Program-made: the position numbers and the translations under genes
Notes under the pieces: generated by a model
What the model was told of the DNA's origin: nothing
Database searches by the model: none
What the model saw: only the letters and a program-made list of their open reading frames with translations
In this document: positions 44,674-55,180 of the stretch, in pieces
Numbering within the stretch: the stretch's first letter is position 1
Layout of the letters: each line of letters begins with the position of its first letter
Assembly (NCBI GenBank): GCA_023954855.1
Contig: JAGSGY010000024.1
Span: 1 to 64,000, forward strand
DNA length: 64,000 nucleotides
From: Pseudomonadota bacterium
GTDB lineage: Bacteria; Myxococcota_A; UBA796; GCA-2862545
Reading direction: 5' to 3'

Positions 44674-45405
44674 ATGAAACCCCCTACACTCCGAGTCTCC
44701 ACACTCGCTTGGGTCGCTGCCCTCGCCACACTCGTCGCCTGCGCGCATCGACCCCGACCCGATGCCGCCGCCGAGGCCCCCTCGCAGGCACCTGAGATCC
44801 TCGAGGACTCGCCCCCGATTGACCCGGGTCTTCATGCGCCCACTCCAGCACACGCGTTCCTCCAAGATTTCGAGGGCGACTTCACGACGCTCTTCAACGA
44901 GCTCTCGGGCGAGGAAGTCGGACATGCGGTCACCCGGGTCGGCCCCGGTCTGGTGCACGGCGTGCCCTGTGAGGCGACCGTGCACGCCTACGACGACACC
45001 TGGGGCTGCACCCTGTTCGAGGCCCACGCGCTCGACGAGCACACGCAGGCTGCAGGGTCGTGGATCGGGTTGTACTACGGAAGCACCCAGCGGCGTGCCC
45101 TCGTGCTCGAGAGCCTGGTCACCCCAGCCGAGAGCGTGACGGTGGCCGACACGGAGTGTGCGGACTTCGTGCACTTCCACGCGGATGGTTCACTCGAGCG
45201 CTGCGAGCTGAGCGAGGGACGGGATTTCGCGGGCACTCGCTATCCAGCGGGCTCCTCGATCGCGTTGCGTCCCGACGGCTCGGTCTATGAGGCCTTCGTC
45301 TACGAGACCGTGATGATCGGACAAACCGAAGTACAGCCCGGCTATGTCGCGCTGGACCCCTCGGGGGCGGTGACCTCGACCTCTCCGGAGTTCTTCGGGG
45401 ACTGA
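44674..45405 (+). CDS. Lipoprotein of unknown function with MORN-like repeats
   Basis: The start at 44674 (second of two tandem ATGs) has GGGAG five bases before it. The 243-residue product has a signal ending in ALATLVAC (Cys ~23) and a Pro/Ala linker. Its C-terminal ~90 residues (FHADGSLERCELSEGRDFAG, then YPAGSSIALRPDGSVYEAF) resemble the YwqK/MORN-variant repeat (DGxLxxxxLxxxxxFxGxxYPAGxxIxF). Function is unknown. It sits between the purple acid phosphatase and the large kinase on the same strand. Confidence 0.72.
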   Translation: MKPPTLRVSTLAWVAALATLVACAHRPRPDAAAEAPSQAPEILEDSPPIDPGLHAPTPAHAFLQDFEGDFTTLFNELSGEEVGHAVTRVGPGLVHGVPCEATVHAYDDTWGCTLFEAHALDEHTQAAGSWIGLYYGSTQRRALVLESLVTPAESVTVADTECADFVHFHADGSLERCELSEGRDFAGTRYPAGSSIALRPDGSVYEAFVYETVMIGQTEVQPGYVALDPSGAVTSTSPEFFGD

Positions 45406-45439
45406 CTCGCCCGTGCCACAATGCCCTGCGGAGGCAGTG

Positions 45440-48400
45440 GTGACGACCCTCGGTCCATTCGAGCTGGACAGGTTGCTCGGGCGGGGCGGCATGGGTGAAG
45501 TCTGGGCCGCCACCCATACCCACACCGGCCTGAAGCTGGCTGTGAAGCGCGTGATCTCGGATGACGCCGCCGCATTCGCCGGGGAGTTCGCCAACGAAGT
45601 CCGCGCGGTGGCTGGCCTCGACCACCCCGGCATCGTTCGCGTGTTTGACCGGGGCGTCGACGACAGCGGACGACCATGGCTTGCAATGGAGCGCGCTGAG
45701 GCTCCTCTGGACATTCGGCCCCCACGCCGCTGGTCTGTGCTGCGTCACACGCTCATGCAGATGCTGAGCGCGCTGGCCCACGCCCATGCAAGGGGCGTCA
45801 TTCACCGCGACCTGAAGCCGTCGAACGCCCTGGTCTGCGAGGACGGACGTGTGGTGCTCGCAGACTTCGGTCTCGCATGGGCTCTAGACCAGGGGGCTGC
45901 GCGGACGGCGGGCTCCCCCGGCTTCATGGCCCCAGAGCAAGTGACGGGTCGTTGGCGCGACTACGGCGCATGGACCGATCTCTACGCACTCGGCGCCACG
46001 GCATGGGAGCTGTCGTGCGGGCGGCCCCTCTATCAACGTGAGTCTTTGCGCGAGCTGCTCAGAGCCCAGCTTCACGACGAGCCTGAGCCCTATCGTCCAG
46101 CGATGGCCGTCCCCGAGGGCTTCGAGGCCTGGCTGCATCGCTGTCTGGCCAAGCTGCCGAGCCACCGCTTTCCCAATGCCGCGGCCGCCGCCCTCGAGCT
46201 TGGAAAGCTCGGTCCCGCTCACGGCGTGGGCGCCCCTGCGCCCAAAGCGAGGGCCCTGCCCACCCTCACCTTCTCGCTAGGCTCCCTTCCCGTTCCCACA
46301 CAAAACAGCGACGAGGTCGATACGCCAGCGACGGCCCTCACCCCGCCCCAAGACTGGCGACAGGATGAAGACCGAGGCTCCCGGTGGGTGCAAGGCCTCG
46401 GTCTAGGGCTGTTCGCCCTTCGCCCGGCCCCACTGAGCGGTCGGGCCGCCATCCAAGACCAGCTGTGGGCGACTCTGCACGAGGTCTGCGCGGGGGCCTC
46501 GAGAAGCGTCGTGCTGTGCGGAGCCGCAGGGGTCGGAAAGAGCCGTCTCGCCGAGTGGCTGGTGCAGCGTGGCCTGGAGGTCGGCGCGGTCGACCAGCTC
46601 CGGATCCGCGACGATCTTCGAGAGGCATTGCTCGACCGTCTCCACGCGCGCGGCCTCAATGCGAGTGCGACGGCAGCGAGAGCCAGGCGGCTTGGCATCG
46701 CCGTCTCAGACGCGGTGGGGGCCTGGCTCGCCGGCGACGACACGCCCTCGCCCTCGACACAGCTTCAGCTCACCCTCGCGGTCGCCGATGCGCTGAGCGC
46801 GCGCAGGCCTCTGGTGGTGTGGCTGGACGATCCGCAGGCGCTCGGTCAGCGGCTGGCTCGACACCTCGCGACGTTGCCAGGTCCAGTTCTCAGCCTCGTC
46901 TCCATCCGAGGCACGGTTCCGGAGTCCCTCTCACAGGCCGAGGGCATCGAAGTACCGGCTCTCGATGAGAGCGGAGCGAAGGCCCTAGCGAAGGATCTAC
47001 TGCTTCTGGACGAGGCGCTGGTTGAACGCCTCGTCGAGCGCGCCGACGGCAACCCGCTGTTCGCCGTGAGGATTGTGGCCGACTGGGTCGGAAAGGGTTG
47101 GCTGCGCCCGGGTCCCTCAGGATTCGAGCTGACGCCTGCCGCCCGATCGGAGGTCCCCGACGACCTTCATCAGCTCTGGCTCCGCGAGGTGGAGCGCAGT
47201 GTCGGCGCGATTCCCGATCACGCCCATCTGATGCACTTGTTGGCCCTTCTGCCCGTGCCCGCACAGCTTCCGCAGTGGCGTCGCATCGCGACAGCTCGCG
47301 GCCTGGAGGCGAACGCCACGCTGATCGAGAACCTCCTTGATGCCGGTCTCGGCACCGTCGACGCCGACAGCTTTCGCTTCGCACATGGCTTGTTCCGCGA
47401 GAGCATGGTCAGAGCCGCCCGAGAGCAGCGCGACCCCAACCTCTGGCGCGAGCTCGCTGCAGACCTGGCGCAGGCCCCGGCGACGTCTGTACTGGCGGGT
47501 CAGACATTCCTCGAATCCGGTTCCGCACAGCAGGCGCTCGAGCCTTTGATCCAGGGGGTCACCTACGCAGCTCGAGTGCGCGATCACCCGACGGTCGACG
47601 TCGCCACAGCTTGCTTCGACCAAGCCGCCGCCAGCCTGGGTCTGCCCCCTGATTCGCCTTTTCGCCAGCAGATGGCCGAGGAGACGGCGCTCGTTCCGAC
47701 CACCCGGCGCGACCCGGGCGCCAGCGCAAAGCTCGCCGCCCTCGAAGAGCAGGCCGAGGCCCTTGGCTGGACCAATCTGACGGCACGCGTCTGGCATGCA
47801 CGTGCGGCCGAGGCCCTGATTACAGGCCAACTCCACGACGCGATTCGCCTGGCCACCAAGGCACAGGAACTCGCCGCCGCCAGCGAGACGCCCCGAACCA
47901 TTCGGGCCGTCGCCGGAGTCCTCGGGTCCGCCTACATCGCAGTCGCCCGCCTCAACGACGCGGAACGGGCCTACCGCTTCGCGCTGTCGTACGGAGAGGG
48001 CTTGAAGGAAGCCCACGTCGCCCTCGCCGAGATCGCACTGGGTCGCGGCGACGCGGAGGGCGCGCGAGCACACCTCGACAAGGTCTCTCTGGGCGCGGAC
48101 ATCATCTTGCGGGTCAATCACGCAATGATCTCGGGGGAGCTCGCCTGGGAAACCGGGGACACCCACCTCGCCATCGACCAATTTCGCGTGGCAGAGCGCA
48201 TCATGCTCGCCCTCAGGCACGATGAGATTGCCTTGCCGCGAATGTGTCTTGGACTCTCCCTAGTGATGGACGACCGCCTCGAAGAGGCCGCGGAGCAGCT
48301 ACGCGGCCTGAAGTCGTCACTCACCGGAGACTACGGCATCATTCAAAGACTCGCCTTCGCGGCGGCAGGTGATCAGCAAGCCCTGGCGGCTGTACGGGAA

Positions 48401-48574
48401 GCCGTCGCCGCCGATCCGGATGCCGCGACGTCTGCGATCGGTCATGCCGCAGAGACCGCGCTACGCACCGCAAGACGGCTCGATTGGCCCGAACAGGCGT
48501 GGCTCGAAAGCTACGCGAGCAAGACCTGGCACCGCCTCGGCAGAGCACGTCCTTACGACGTAAGCGGACCGTAG
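45440..48574 (+). CDS. Ser/Thr kinase-ATPase-TPR regulator with intact P-loop
   Basis: A GTG at 45440 is chosen because GGAGG lies five bases upstream; a GTG at 45413 has no such site. The 1044-residue protein begins [20 protein letters not shown]. Its kinase domain has GRGGMG (14-19), Lys36, HRDLKPSN (122-129) and DFG (142-144). An ATPase module follows with Walker A GAAGVGKS (361-368) and Walker B VVWLDDPQ. The remainder is TPR-like helix repeats up to the C-terminus. The layout copies the protein at 24933-28202, so the two are paralogues; this one retains both the RD kinase and P-loop residues. Such kinase-ATPase-TPR fusions are common regulators in Myxococcota; the output is unknown. Confidence 0.93.
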   Translation: MTTLGPFELDRLLGRGGMGEVWAATHTHTGLKLAVKRVISDDAAAFAGEFANEVRAVAGLDHPGIVRVFDRGVDDSGRPWLAMERAEAPLDIRPPRRWSVLRHTLMQMLSALAHAHARGVIHRDLKPSNALVCEDGRVVLADFGLAWALDQGAARTAGSPGFMAPEQVTGRWRDYGAWTDLYALGATAWELSCGRPLYQRESLRELLRAQLHDEPEPYRPAMAVPEGFEAWLHRCLAKLPSHRFPNAAAAALELGKLGPAHGVGAPAPKARALPTLTFSLGSLPVPTQNSDEVDTPATALTPPQDWRQDEDRGSRWVQGLGLGLFALRPAPLSGRAAIQDQLWATLHEVCAGASRSVVLCGAAGVGKSRLAEWLVQRGLEVGAVDQLRIRDDLREALLDRLHARGLNASATAARARRLGIAVSDAVGAWLAGDDTPSPSTQLQLTLAVADALSARRPLVVWLDDPQALGQRLARHLATLPGPVLSLVSIRGTVPESLSQAEGIEVPALDESGAKALAKDLLLLDEALVERLVERADGNPLFAVRIVADWVGKGWLRPGPSGFELTPAARSEVPDDLHQLWLREVERSVGAIPDHAHLMHLLALLPVPAQLPQWRRIATARGLEANATLIENLLDAGLGTVDADSFRFAHGLFRESMVRAAREQRDPNLWRELAADLAQAPATSVLAGQTFLESGSAQQALEPLIQGVTYAARVRDHPTVDVATACFDQAAASLGLPPDSPFRQQMAEETALVPTTRRDPGASAKLAALEEQAEALGWTNLTARVWHARAAEALITGQLHDAIRLATKAQELAAASETPRTIRAVAGVLGSAYIAVARLNDAERAYRFALSYGEGLKEAHVALAEIALGRGDAEGARAHLDKVSLGADIILRVNHAMISGELAWETGDTHLAIDQFRVAERIMLALRHDEIALPRMCLGLSLVMDDRLEEAAEQLRGLKSSLTGDYGIIQRLAFAAAGDQQALAAVREAVAADPDAATSAIGHAAETALRTARRLDWPEQAWLESYASKTWHRLGRARPYDVSGP

Positions 48575-48646
48575 GTACCCGGAAGAACCTCGGTGGACCC
48601 CAACCCCGTTCCGACAGCCAAGCAGAGGGTGCGCCCATGGTCTAGG

Positions 48647-49855
48647 ATGTGCGGAGGAGCGCCCATCCGACCGCATCGCCTCATCGCCGTACTCGCCATC
48701 CTCGGCTGTCGCGACTTCGCAGACACCGCCAACCCCGTCGTGGACACCGGTTCAGTCGAGACCGACACCGACGCGGACACCGACGCCGATGCGGACACCG
48801 ACGCCGATGCAGACACCGACGCCGATGCAGACACCGACGCCGATGCAGACACCGACGCCGACGCAGACACCGACGCCGATGCAGACACCGACGCCGATGC
48901 AGACACCGACGCCGACGCCGACACCGACGCGGATGCAGACACCGACGCAGATGCAGACACCGACGCAGATGCAGACACCGACGCAGATGCAGACACCGAC
49001 GCAGATGCAGACACCGACGCGGATGCCGATACCGATGCAGATGCAGACACCGACGCGGATGCCGATACCGACGCAGATGCCGATACCGACGCGGATGCAG
49101 ACACTGACGCAGATGCAGATACCGACGCGGATGCGGACACCGACGCAGATGCCGATACCGACGCGGACACCGACACCGACACGGATCCCCCGCCCTGCAA
49201 TGGGCCGCCGCCGTCCGACGTTTGGTGCGACGATCAGGACCCGACCCTGCGCGCATGCTGGAGCTTCGACGCCGTCTCGACAACGCGCGCGATTCCCGAT
49301 GAGTCCAGCTACGGGCACGATGGAAACCCGACCACCGGCATCAACCGCGGTCCTGGGGTCGTGGGCCGCGCGCTGACAAATGACGGTACCGGGCTGGTCA
49401 CCGTGGGCGACCCCGCCGGCCTCGACATCACCACGCTGACCGTAGAGGGCTGGGTGCGAGTCGACAGCACGCCGAGCGGTCGCATGGGCGTCGTCGACCA
49501 CGACGGCCAGTGGGGCATCTTCGTTCGGCAGAACCTGTCCCTGTACTGCTCGATGGGCGGGGTCACCGACTCGGGCGCCGGCACGATCGAGCTGGGTCGC
49601 TGGGTGCACTACGCCTGCACCTCGGATGGCTCGACCCGCTCGCTCTACCTGGACGGCACCCTGGTCTCGAGCGTCGCAGCCACTGCCATCAACACCGGCA
49701 GCACCTCGGGCATGATCCTCGCGGCCAACGGCCCGAGCGGCGACAACCTCGACGGCGCCATCGATGAGATGCGCATCTTCTCGACCGTGCGGTCCGCGGA
49801 CGATGTCTGCTGGTCACACCATGCTGGCGTGCCGCAGTTCGGCACCGGCAACTAA
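48647..49855 (+). CDS. Long Asp-tether lipoprotein with LamG/concanavalin-like domain
   Basis: From the ATG at 48647 the product begins [21 protein letters not shown] (Cys21; 402 residues). This ATG has no ribosome-binding site, whereas GGAGGA sits six bases before an in-frame ATC at 48665, which would give a 15-residue signal ([13 protein letters not shown] region). Residues ~39-180 are a 140-residue Asp/Ala/Thr tether. The last ~200 residues are a LamG-like jelly roll ([77 protein letters not shown]), normally a carbohydrate or protein binder. Its stop interlocks with the TetR gene stop (ctaa). Confidence 0.85.
   Translation: MCGGAPIRPHRLIAVLAILGCRDFADTANPVVDTGSVETDTDADTDADADTDADADTDADADTDADADTDADADTDADADTDADADTDADADTDADADTDADADTDADADTDADADTDADADTDADADTDADADTDADADTDADADTDADADTDADADTDADADTDADADTDADTDTDTDPPPCNGPPPSDVWCDDQDPTLRACWSFDAVSTTRAIPDESSYGHDGNPTTGINRGPGVVGRALTNDGTGLVTVGDPAGLDITTLTVEGWVRVDSTPSGRMGVVDHDGQWGIFVRQNLSLYCSMGGVTDSGAGTIELGRWVHYACTSDGSTRSLYLDGTLVSSVAATAINTGSTSGMILAANGPSGDNLDGAIDEMRIFSTVRSADDVCWSHHAGVPQFGTGN
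48761..49186 (+). repeat. Large 18-base minisatellite encoding (DTDADA)n
   Basis: About 426 bases of nearly pure repeat (142 codons) built from the 18-base unit GACACCGACGCAGATGCA and synonymous variants (gat/gac, gca/gcc/gcg). Unit length is a multiple of three. Both strands stay open through the repeat, so long antisense frames appear but code only for Ser/Val/Ala or Arg-rich strings. It is the longest of four such arrays in the window. Confidence 0.93.
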
Positions 49856-50451
49856 CGAGCCCGCGCTCCGTCCAAGAACAGGCTGACCACCCACTCGGGA
49901 AGCTCCTCCCAGCTCGGTGCCTGGCCCTCAGTGCTCCAGTTCTGCACGTAGGCCATGGCCAGAGCCGAGAGAAAGACCTGCGCCAGCTCCTCAGCCGGGC
50001 GGTGCGCATCGATCTCTTCAGCCGCCTGACCCGCGCGAAGCACCGCGGTCACCTCTTCGATCAACGGGCGAAGGCTGGCCTCGACGAGGACCCGGGTGCT
50101 CGGCAATGGAGACATCATCTCCCGGAGCAGCGTGCGCATGAAGGCCTCGTGCTCGCGCACCAAGCGGGCATCCTCCTCGGCGATGGCGAGGAGGTGGGCC
50201 CGGGCTGACCCCTCGACGGCCCGCGACCGGTAGCGCCGCACGGTCTCGTCGGTCCCGAGGGCGAGCACCGTCGCAAACAGCTGCTCCTTCGAGTCGAAGT
50301 AGTTGTAGACCGTGCCCTTCGCGTAGCCCGCATCGAGCGAGATCTGATTGATGTTCGCCCCACCGAGACCACGCTCGGCGAAGTGCTGCGCCGCACTCGC
50401 GAGCAACTTCGCCCGGACCACGCGCTTCTGTTGTTGGGAGATGCGAGCCAC
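49852..50451 (-). CDS. TetR family transcriptional regulator
   Basis: The 199-residue protein starts with GTG and has the TetR N-terminal helix-turn-helix: AAQHFAERGLGGANINQISLD, then GYAKGTVYNYFDSKEQLF (residues ~20-57). The C-terminal ligand domain is helical (LLREMMSPLPSTRVL, AEELAQVFLSALAMAYVQNW). It is read in the same direction 2 bases after the alpha/beta hydrolase stop, so the hydrolase and its probable repressor form one operon. The imperfect palindrome at 51304-51325 upstream of the hydrolase is the likely operator. Its stop interlocks with the LamG gene stop. Confidence 0.93.
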   Translation of the reverse strand: MARISQQQKRVVRAKLLASAAQHFAERGLGGANINQISLDAGYAKGTVYNYFDSKEQLFATVLALGTDETVRRYRSRAVEGSARAHLLAIAEEDARLVREHEAFMRTLLREMMSPLPSTRVLVEASLRPLIEEVTAVLRAGQAAEEIDAHRPAEELAQVFLSALAMAYVQNWSTEGQAPSWEELPEWVVSLFLDGARAR

Positions 50452-50453
50452 GG

Positions 50454-51290
50454 CTAGGCCACCGAGCTCGAGAGGAAGTCGGCGAGCAGCGCGGTCACTT
50501 CCTCGGGCCGGTCCTCCTGCAGGAAGTGCCCGCAGTCTGCAATCGCGGTGATCTCAGCGTGGGGAATGCGCTCGCCGACCCGCTGCATGGTCTTGCCGAC
50601 GTGGGGCAGGATGCGATCGCTAGAGCCGTAGATCATCCGCACCGGCACCTCGATATCCGCGAGCCCGTTGGCGATGGTCGCAAAGCCCTTCATGTGCAGC
50701 GCGTGCGCCGTCTTCAGCAAAGCCTTTCGCGAGGCCTGGGAGACAAAGGGCTCCTGATACATCGCCGCCACCTCTGGACTGATCTGGCTCTTGTTCACCA
50801 CGCCAAAGCGCATGGCCGCCGCCAGACCTCGAGGGCTGGAGAGAAGGCCGCGGACCACGGGCATCATCGAGGCCCCAACGAACAGCTTCACCGCCCAGGA
50901 CATCTCGGGAAACACCAACGTGTTCAGCAGCGTGAGATCGGTGAGGCGCTCCTTGTTGCCGACCGCCCAGTGCAGGCCGATCGGGCCACCGAGGTCGTGG
51001 ACGACCAGGCCGATTTTCTCGATGCCGAGCGCTTCGAGAAACTCGCTGATCAGGCGGTCATAGAACCGGAAACTGTACGAGGCGTCGAGGGGCTTCGACG
51101 ACCGCCCGAAGCCCGGCAAGTCCAGGGCGATGGCCCGTCTGGACTCGCCCACCACTGGCAGGACGTGGCGGTAGAGCTGACTGTGCGTCGGCCACCCGTG
51201 CAGAAACAGGACCGCCGGCCCCTCGCCCGCCTCGAGGTAGTGCAGCTCGAGATCGCCGACCTGAACGCACTTGCTCTGAATCTCTGCCAT
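50454..51290 (-). CDS. Alpha/beta hydrolase, epoxide hydrolase/haloalkane dehalogenase-like
   Basis: The 278-residue protein has GGAGG before its ATG. The fold shows FLHGWPTHSQLY (oxyanion HGWP at 31-34), LDLPGFGRSSKP, and the nucleophile VVHDLGGPIGLHW where the nucleophile is Asp99, the signature of epoxide hydrolases and dehalogenases. The acid/His end is IYGSSDRILPHVG and ADCGHFLQED. No signal peptide. The downstream TetR gene and the upstream palindrome suggest induction by a small lipophilic ligand or substrate. Whether it dehalogenates or opens epoxides cannot be decided. Confidence 0.91.
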   Translation of the reverse strand: MAEIQSKCVQVGDLELHYLEAGEGPAVLFLHGWPTHSQLYRHVLPVVGESRRAIALDLPGFGRSSKPLDASYSFRFYDRLISEFLEALGIEKIGLVVHDLGGPIGLHWAVGNKERLTDLTLLNTLVFPEMSWAVKLFVGASMMPVVRGLLSSPRGLAAAMRFGVVNKSQISPEVAAMYQEPFVSQASRKALLKTAHALHMKGFATIANGLADIEVPVRMIYGSSDRILPHVGKTMQRVGERIPHAEITAIADCGHFLQEDRPEEVTALLADFLSSSVA

Positions 51291-51303
51291 GACGCCTCCA
51301 ATT

Positions 51304-51325
51304 AATCTGGGCAGTTACCCATATT
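51304..51325. promoter_or_regulatory. Probable TetR operator upstream of the hydrolase-TetR operon
   Basis: A 22-base imperfect palindrome of the form AATxTGGG-N6-CCCAxATT lies 14 bases upstream of the hydrolase start. Outer arms match at AAT/ATT and TGGG/CCCA. The site is AT-rich within otherwise GC-rich DNA, as TetR operators often are. It fits autoregulation of the operon by the encoded TetR. Confidence 0.55.
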
Positions 51326-51388
51326 AGAGAAGGGCCTTCGACGCAAGCCCAACCTCAGGAGCACCGAAGCTCACTCCGTTCTCACACC

Positions 51389-51408
51389 ACCATACGCCAG
51401 CGTATGGT
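51389..51408. promoter_or_regulatory. Perfect 20-base palindrome upstream of the tethered hydrolase lipoprotein
   Basis: Nine-base arms ACCATACGC and GCGTATGGT enclose two bases, 22 bases upstream of the ATG at 51431. The following TTATAT could serve as a -10 element. It may be an operator or, if transcribed, a short hairpin in the 5' leader. It differs in sequence from the TetR candidate 64 bases away. Confidence 0.45.
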
Positions 51409-51430
51409 TATATCGTCTCCCGGAGGAACC

Positions 51431-52338
<908 letters not shown>

Positions 52339-52342
<4 letters not shown>

Positions 52343-53559
52343 TCCTCGTTCAACGAGACTTCCGAGGACGCGGACGCGAGAAGCAGGTCCACGCCGAACT
52401 CGAGCTCAGGCACGTCCCAGCCTGCGGGTTCTGCGACGACACCCACGTTGGGGTCGATGAAGATCTGCGCGGGACCTTCGATTTCTTCGTCGATCGTCGC
52501 GATCTCGACGCGTTCGGGCGCCGGCATACCCGTCCACTGAGGCGTCGGGAGGGTGGGCACCTCGGGGCGCCCAGACCGCTGATGCTCCAGCGAGACAAGG
52601 TGTCCCGCAGCCTCGCCGAGTGCGCTTGCGAAGCCTCGGATGACGGCGCGACGCACCTCAGAGCCGAGGCGGTGGTCAGCATCGCGCAGAGTCCTCCACC
52701 GCTCACCGCTCAACACCAGCACGTCCGTCGGTTCGGTCACCACACACGAGGCGGAGCGCGGGGAGCCATCGGCTAGAGCGGACAGACCAATGGCGGCACC
52801 GGGTCCGACCTGAGCGAGCTTGTGCACATGGACCTTGGCACCCTCCGCCGTGGCCACGAGCACATCGACCGAGCCCGACGCCACGACGTAGAGCTCATCA
52901 CCAGTGGAACCCTGCTCACAGAGAAAATCTCCGGCCTCGTAAGGACGAAGCTGAAGCATATCGGCCACCTGGACCAGGAACGCCCACGTCGCCCCAGAGA
53001 ACAGCGAGCCCGTGTAGAGAAGGTTCGGCACATCGTAGAGGCGAGGCACGCGCTTCGGCGTGTCGTCAGAGGCGCTGAACAGGGCGCCAATGCGAGCGAA
53101 GACACTCGGCGGTGGCTTGAACCAGGGAGAGGGCTCCCCCTTGGAGAGGTCGGCGACCTTCGCGTTCAGCCGGCGAAGTCGGCCGGCGAGCATGCCGAGG
53201 GCCTGCCGCTCGACCCAGTAGGCAAAGGGATTTCCTGCGTCGATCAGGGCCTGAAAACCAGCCCCATCGAGTACGAGCACAGTGGCGTCTTCTTCGACGC
53301 GAACGGTCGCAGACCGCTTGCCGTCGCTGAACAGCGCCATCTCGCCGAGCACTTCTCCTGGCCCGGAGTGGTCGATGAGGACCGACTCGCGGTCGATTCG
53401 AAGCCGTCCGGCCTCGACCCAGAGCAGGGACTGATCGGTCTCGCCTTCTTCGATCAACACCGCTCCGCGTTCGACCTGGGCACGCGACACATGGGAGCGC
53501 ACCTCGGCCCGGTGGGCAGGTGACAGGCTCTGCAAAACTTCAACGGGGGTCTGTGACAT
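52339..53559 (-). CDS. Protein with two cyclic-nucleotide-binding (CNB) domains
   Basis: The start at 53559 has GGAG five bases upstream; the 406-residue product begins MSQTPVEVLQSLSPAHRAEV. The first CNB domain (~15-130) has VERGAVLIEEGETDQSLLWVEAG and the phosphate cassette area PGEVLGEMALFSDGKRSATVR. The second (~220-340) has YEAGDFLCEQGSTGDELYVVASG and GPGAAIGLSALADGSPRSASC. Each domain keeps the cup-forming Gly but only the first has the GEMAL-R cassette. There is no HTH or enzymatic output domain, so it probably works by binding a partner. It is divergent from tldD across 178 bases that hold no recognisable site. Confidence 0.85.
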
Positions 53560-53737
53560 CTGAACTCCGGGCGGGAGCGTACAGGCGCGTGTCAAAGGAG
53601 CAAAGCGAAGCGTGAATGACGGGCCTACAAGGGACTCTTGCGCGATGTCCCCACTGCCCCGAGCCGCCTCCCCCGTGGTGCAACCGAAGCTGCGAAGTCC
53701 GAGCCATCGGTTAGGAGGCGCCACCACAGGAGAAGGC

Positions 53738-55180
53738 ATGCACCAGGCCCTCGCACAGCGCTTCCGCGACGCGCTCCCCACCGGACCCGATCACGTCTCG
53801 CTACGCTTGGTTGAGATCCGCACACAAGCGCTGATGGTGCGCAACGACATCGTGCAGCCGCCGAGCGCCTCCGAGGACATCGGCATTCTCGTCACCGTGC
53901 ACGAGGCCGGCGGTCAGGGCTACGCAGCCACTCCGGATCTCTCGAGCTCGGGGATCGCGGCCGCGATCGCACGGGCCCGCGCCTGGGCGATCGAGTCGGC
54001 TCGCTTCAGCCTGGTCGACACCGCAAAGCTCCCCATGCCCAGCCCGAGCGGCGAGTGGCGCTCCCCCATCGAGAGTCGCTGGCAGGACGTGCCGGTCGCC
54101 GAGCGCATCGAGCGCCTGCGTGCGGTCTGTGCCGCCGCCGCAACCGACGAGCGGATCATCAATCGCGAAGCGAGCCTGCTGATCACCGACACGACTTCGC
54201 TGCGGATCACCTCCGACGGCGGAGAGGTCTTCCAGCACAACCAGGCCACCGGCCCGGAGCTCTCGGTCGTGGCCCACGCCAACGGCGATACGCAGCAGCG
54301 CAGCTTTGGTGGCGGCCGCGGCGCGGTGCGTCAGGGTGGCGCTGAAGTCCTCGACTTCCTGGGCTTCGATGCCAGCCCGGAGCGAGTGACTCGCGAGGCG
54401 ATCACGCTCCTCGAGGCGCCCGACTGCCCGACTGGCAACATGGACCTCGTCCTCGCCCCCGACCAGATGATGCTGCAGATTCACGAGTCGATCGGCCACC
54501 CGATCGAGCTCGACCGGATCCTCGGCGATGAGCGAAACTACGCGGGCACGAGCTTCGTGACCCTCGACATGTTCGGCACCTACAAGTATGGCTCCGACCT
54601 GCTCAACGTGACTTTCGCCCCCGATGTGTCGACCGAGCTCGCCTCGTACGGCTGGGATGACGATGGACTGAAGGCGGAGCGGGTCACCCTGATCGAGAAC
54701 GGCCTGCTGATGCGTCCCCTCGGCGGCACCGTGTCGCAGAACCGTGCCTCGGTCGACGGCGTGGCCAATGCGCGCGCGTGCTCGTGGAACCGTCCCACCA
54801 TGGACCGCATGGCGAACCTCAACGTCGAGCCCGGCGACAGCAGCCTGGACGAGATCATCGGCGGCATCGAGCGCGGCGTGTTCATGCACACCAACACCTC
54901 GTGGTCCATCGACGACAGCCGCAACAAGTTCCAGTTCGGCTGCGAGCTCGGCCAAGAGATCGTCGACGGCAAGCTCGGCCGCATCGTGAAGAACCCGAAC
55001 TACCGCGGCATCAGCGCCAGCTTCTGGCGCAACCTCGCGACTGTAGGCGACCGCAGCACCATGGGCATCTTCGGCACCCCGTTCTGCGGAAAGGGCGAGC
55101 CCAACCAGGTGATCTCGGTGGGACACGCAAGCCCGGTCTGTCACTTCGCCGGTATCGACGTCTTCGGAGGTGCAGCATGA
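53738..55180 (+). CDS. tldD: TldD-family metalloprotease
   Basis: The start at 53738 has GGAG five bases upstream (480 residues). The zinc motif HExxxH is present as HESIGHP with His249, Glu250 and His254. Typical TldD features are GILVTVHEAGGQGYAATPDLS near the start, TLDMFGTYKYGSD and MHTNTSWSIDDSRNKFQFGCE near the end. TldD works with TldE as an intracellular protease that matures peptide modifiers (for example microcin B17) and degrades unfolded peptides. The tldE-like gene overlaps its stop (ATGA), so the heterodimer is co-translated. No RiPP precursor peptide is visible nearby. Confidence 0.93.
   Translation: MHQALAQRFRDALPTGPDHVSLRLVEIRTQALMVRNDIVQPPSASEDIGILVTVHEAGGQGYAATPDLSSSGIAAAIARARAWAIESARFSLVDTAKLPMPSPSGEWRSPIESRWQDVPVAERIERLRAVCAAAATDERIINREASLLITDTTSLRITSDGGEVFQHNQATGPELSVVAHANGDTQQRSFGGGRGAVRQGGAEVLDFLGFDASPERVTREAITLLEAPDCPTGNMDLVLAPDQMMLQIHESIGHPIELDRILGDERNYAGTSFVTLDMFGTYKYGSDLLNVTFAPDVSTELASYGWDDDGLKAERVTLIENGLLMRPLGGTVSQNRASVDGVANARACSWNRPTMDRMANLNVEPGDSSLDEIIGGIERGVFMHTNTSWSIDDSRNKFQFGCELGQEIVDGKLGRIVKNPNYRGISASFWRNLATVGDRSTMGIFGTPFCGKGEPNQVISVGHASPVCHFAGIDVFGGAA

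Noticed and set aside
48761-49186. CRISPR array interpretation of the repeats
   Set aside because: Units are contiguous without spacers and code in frame for an Asp-rich tether; no cas gene is nearby.
48553-49200. Long minus-strand frame through the LamG gene repeat (VSVSASASV-like protein)
   Set aside because: It is a reverse reading of the DTDADA minisatellite; it has no signal or ribosome-binding site and only repeat-derived residues.
53560-53737. TTGACA-like -35 in the gap before the CNB gene
   Set aside because: No -10 hexamer at 16-18 bases and no other support.
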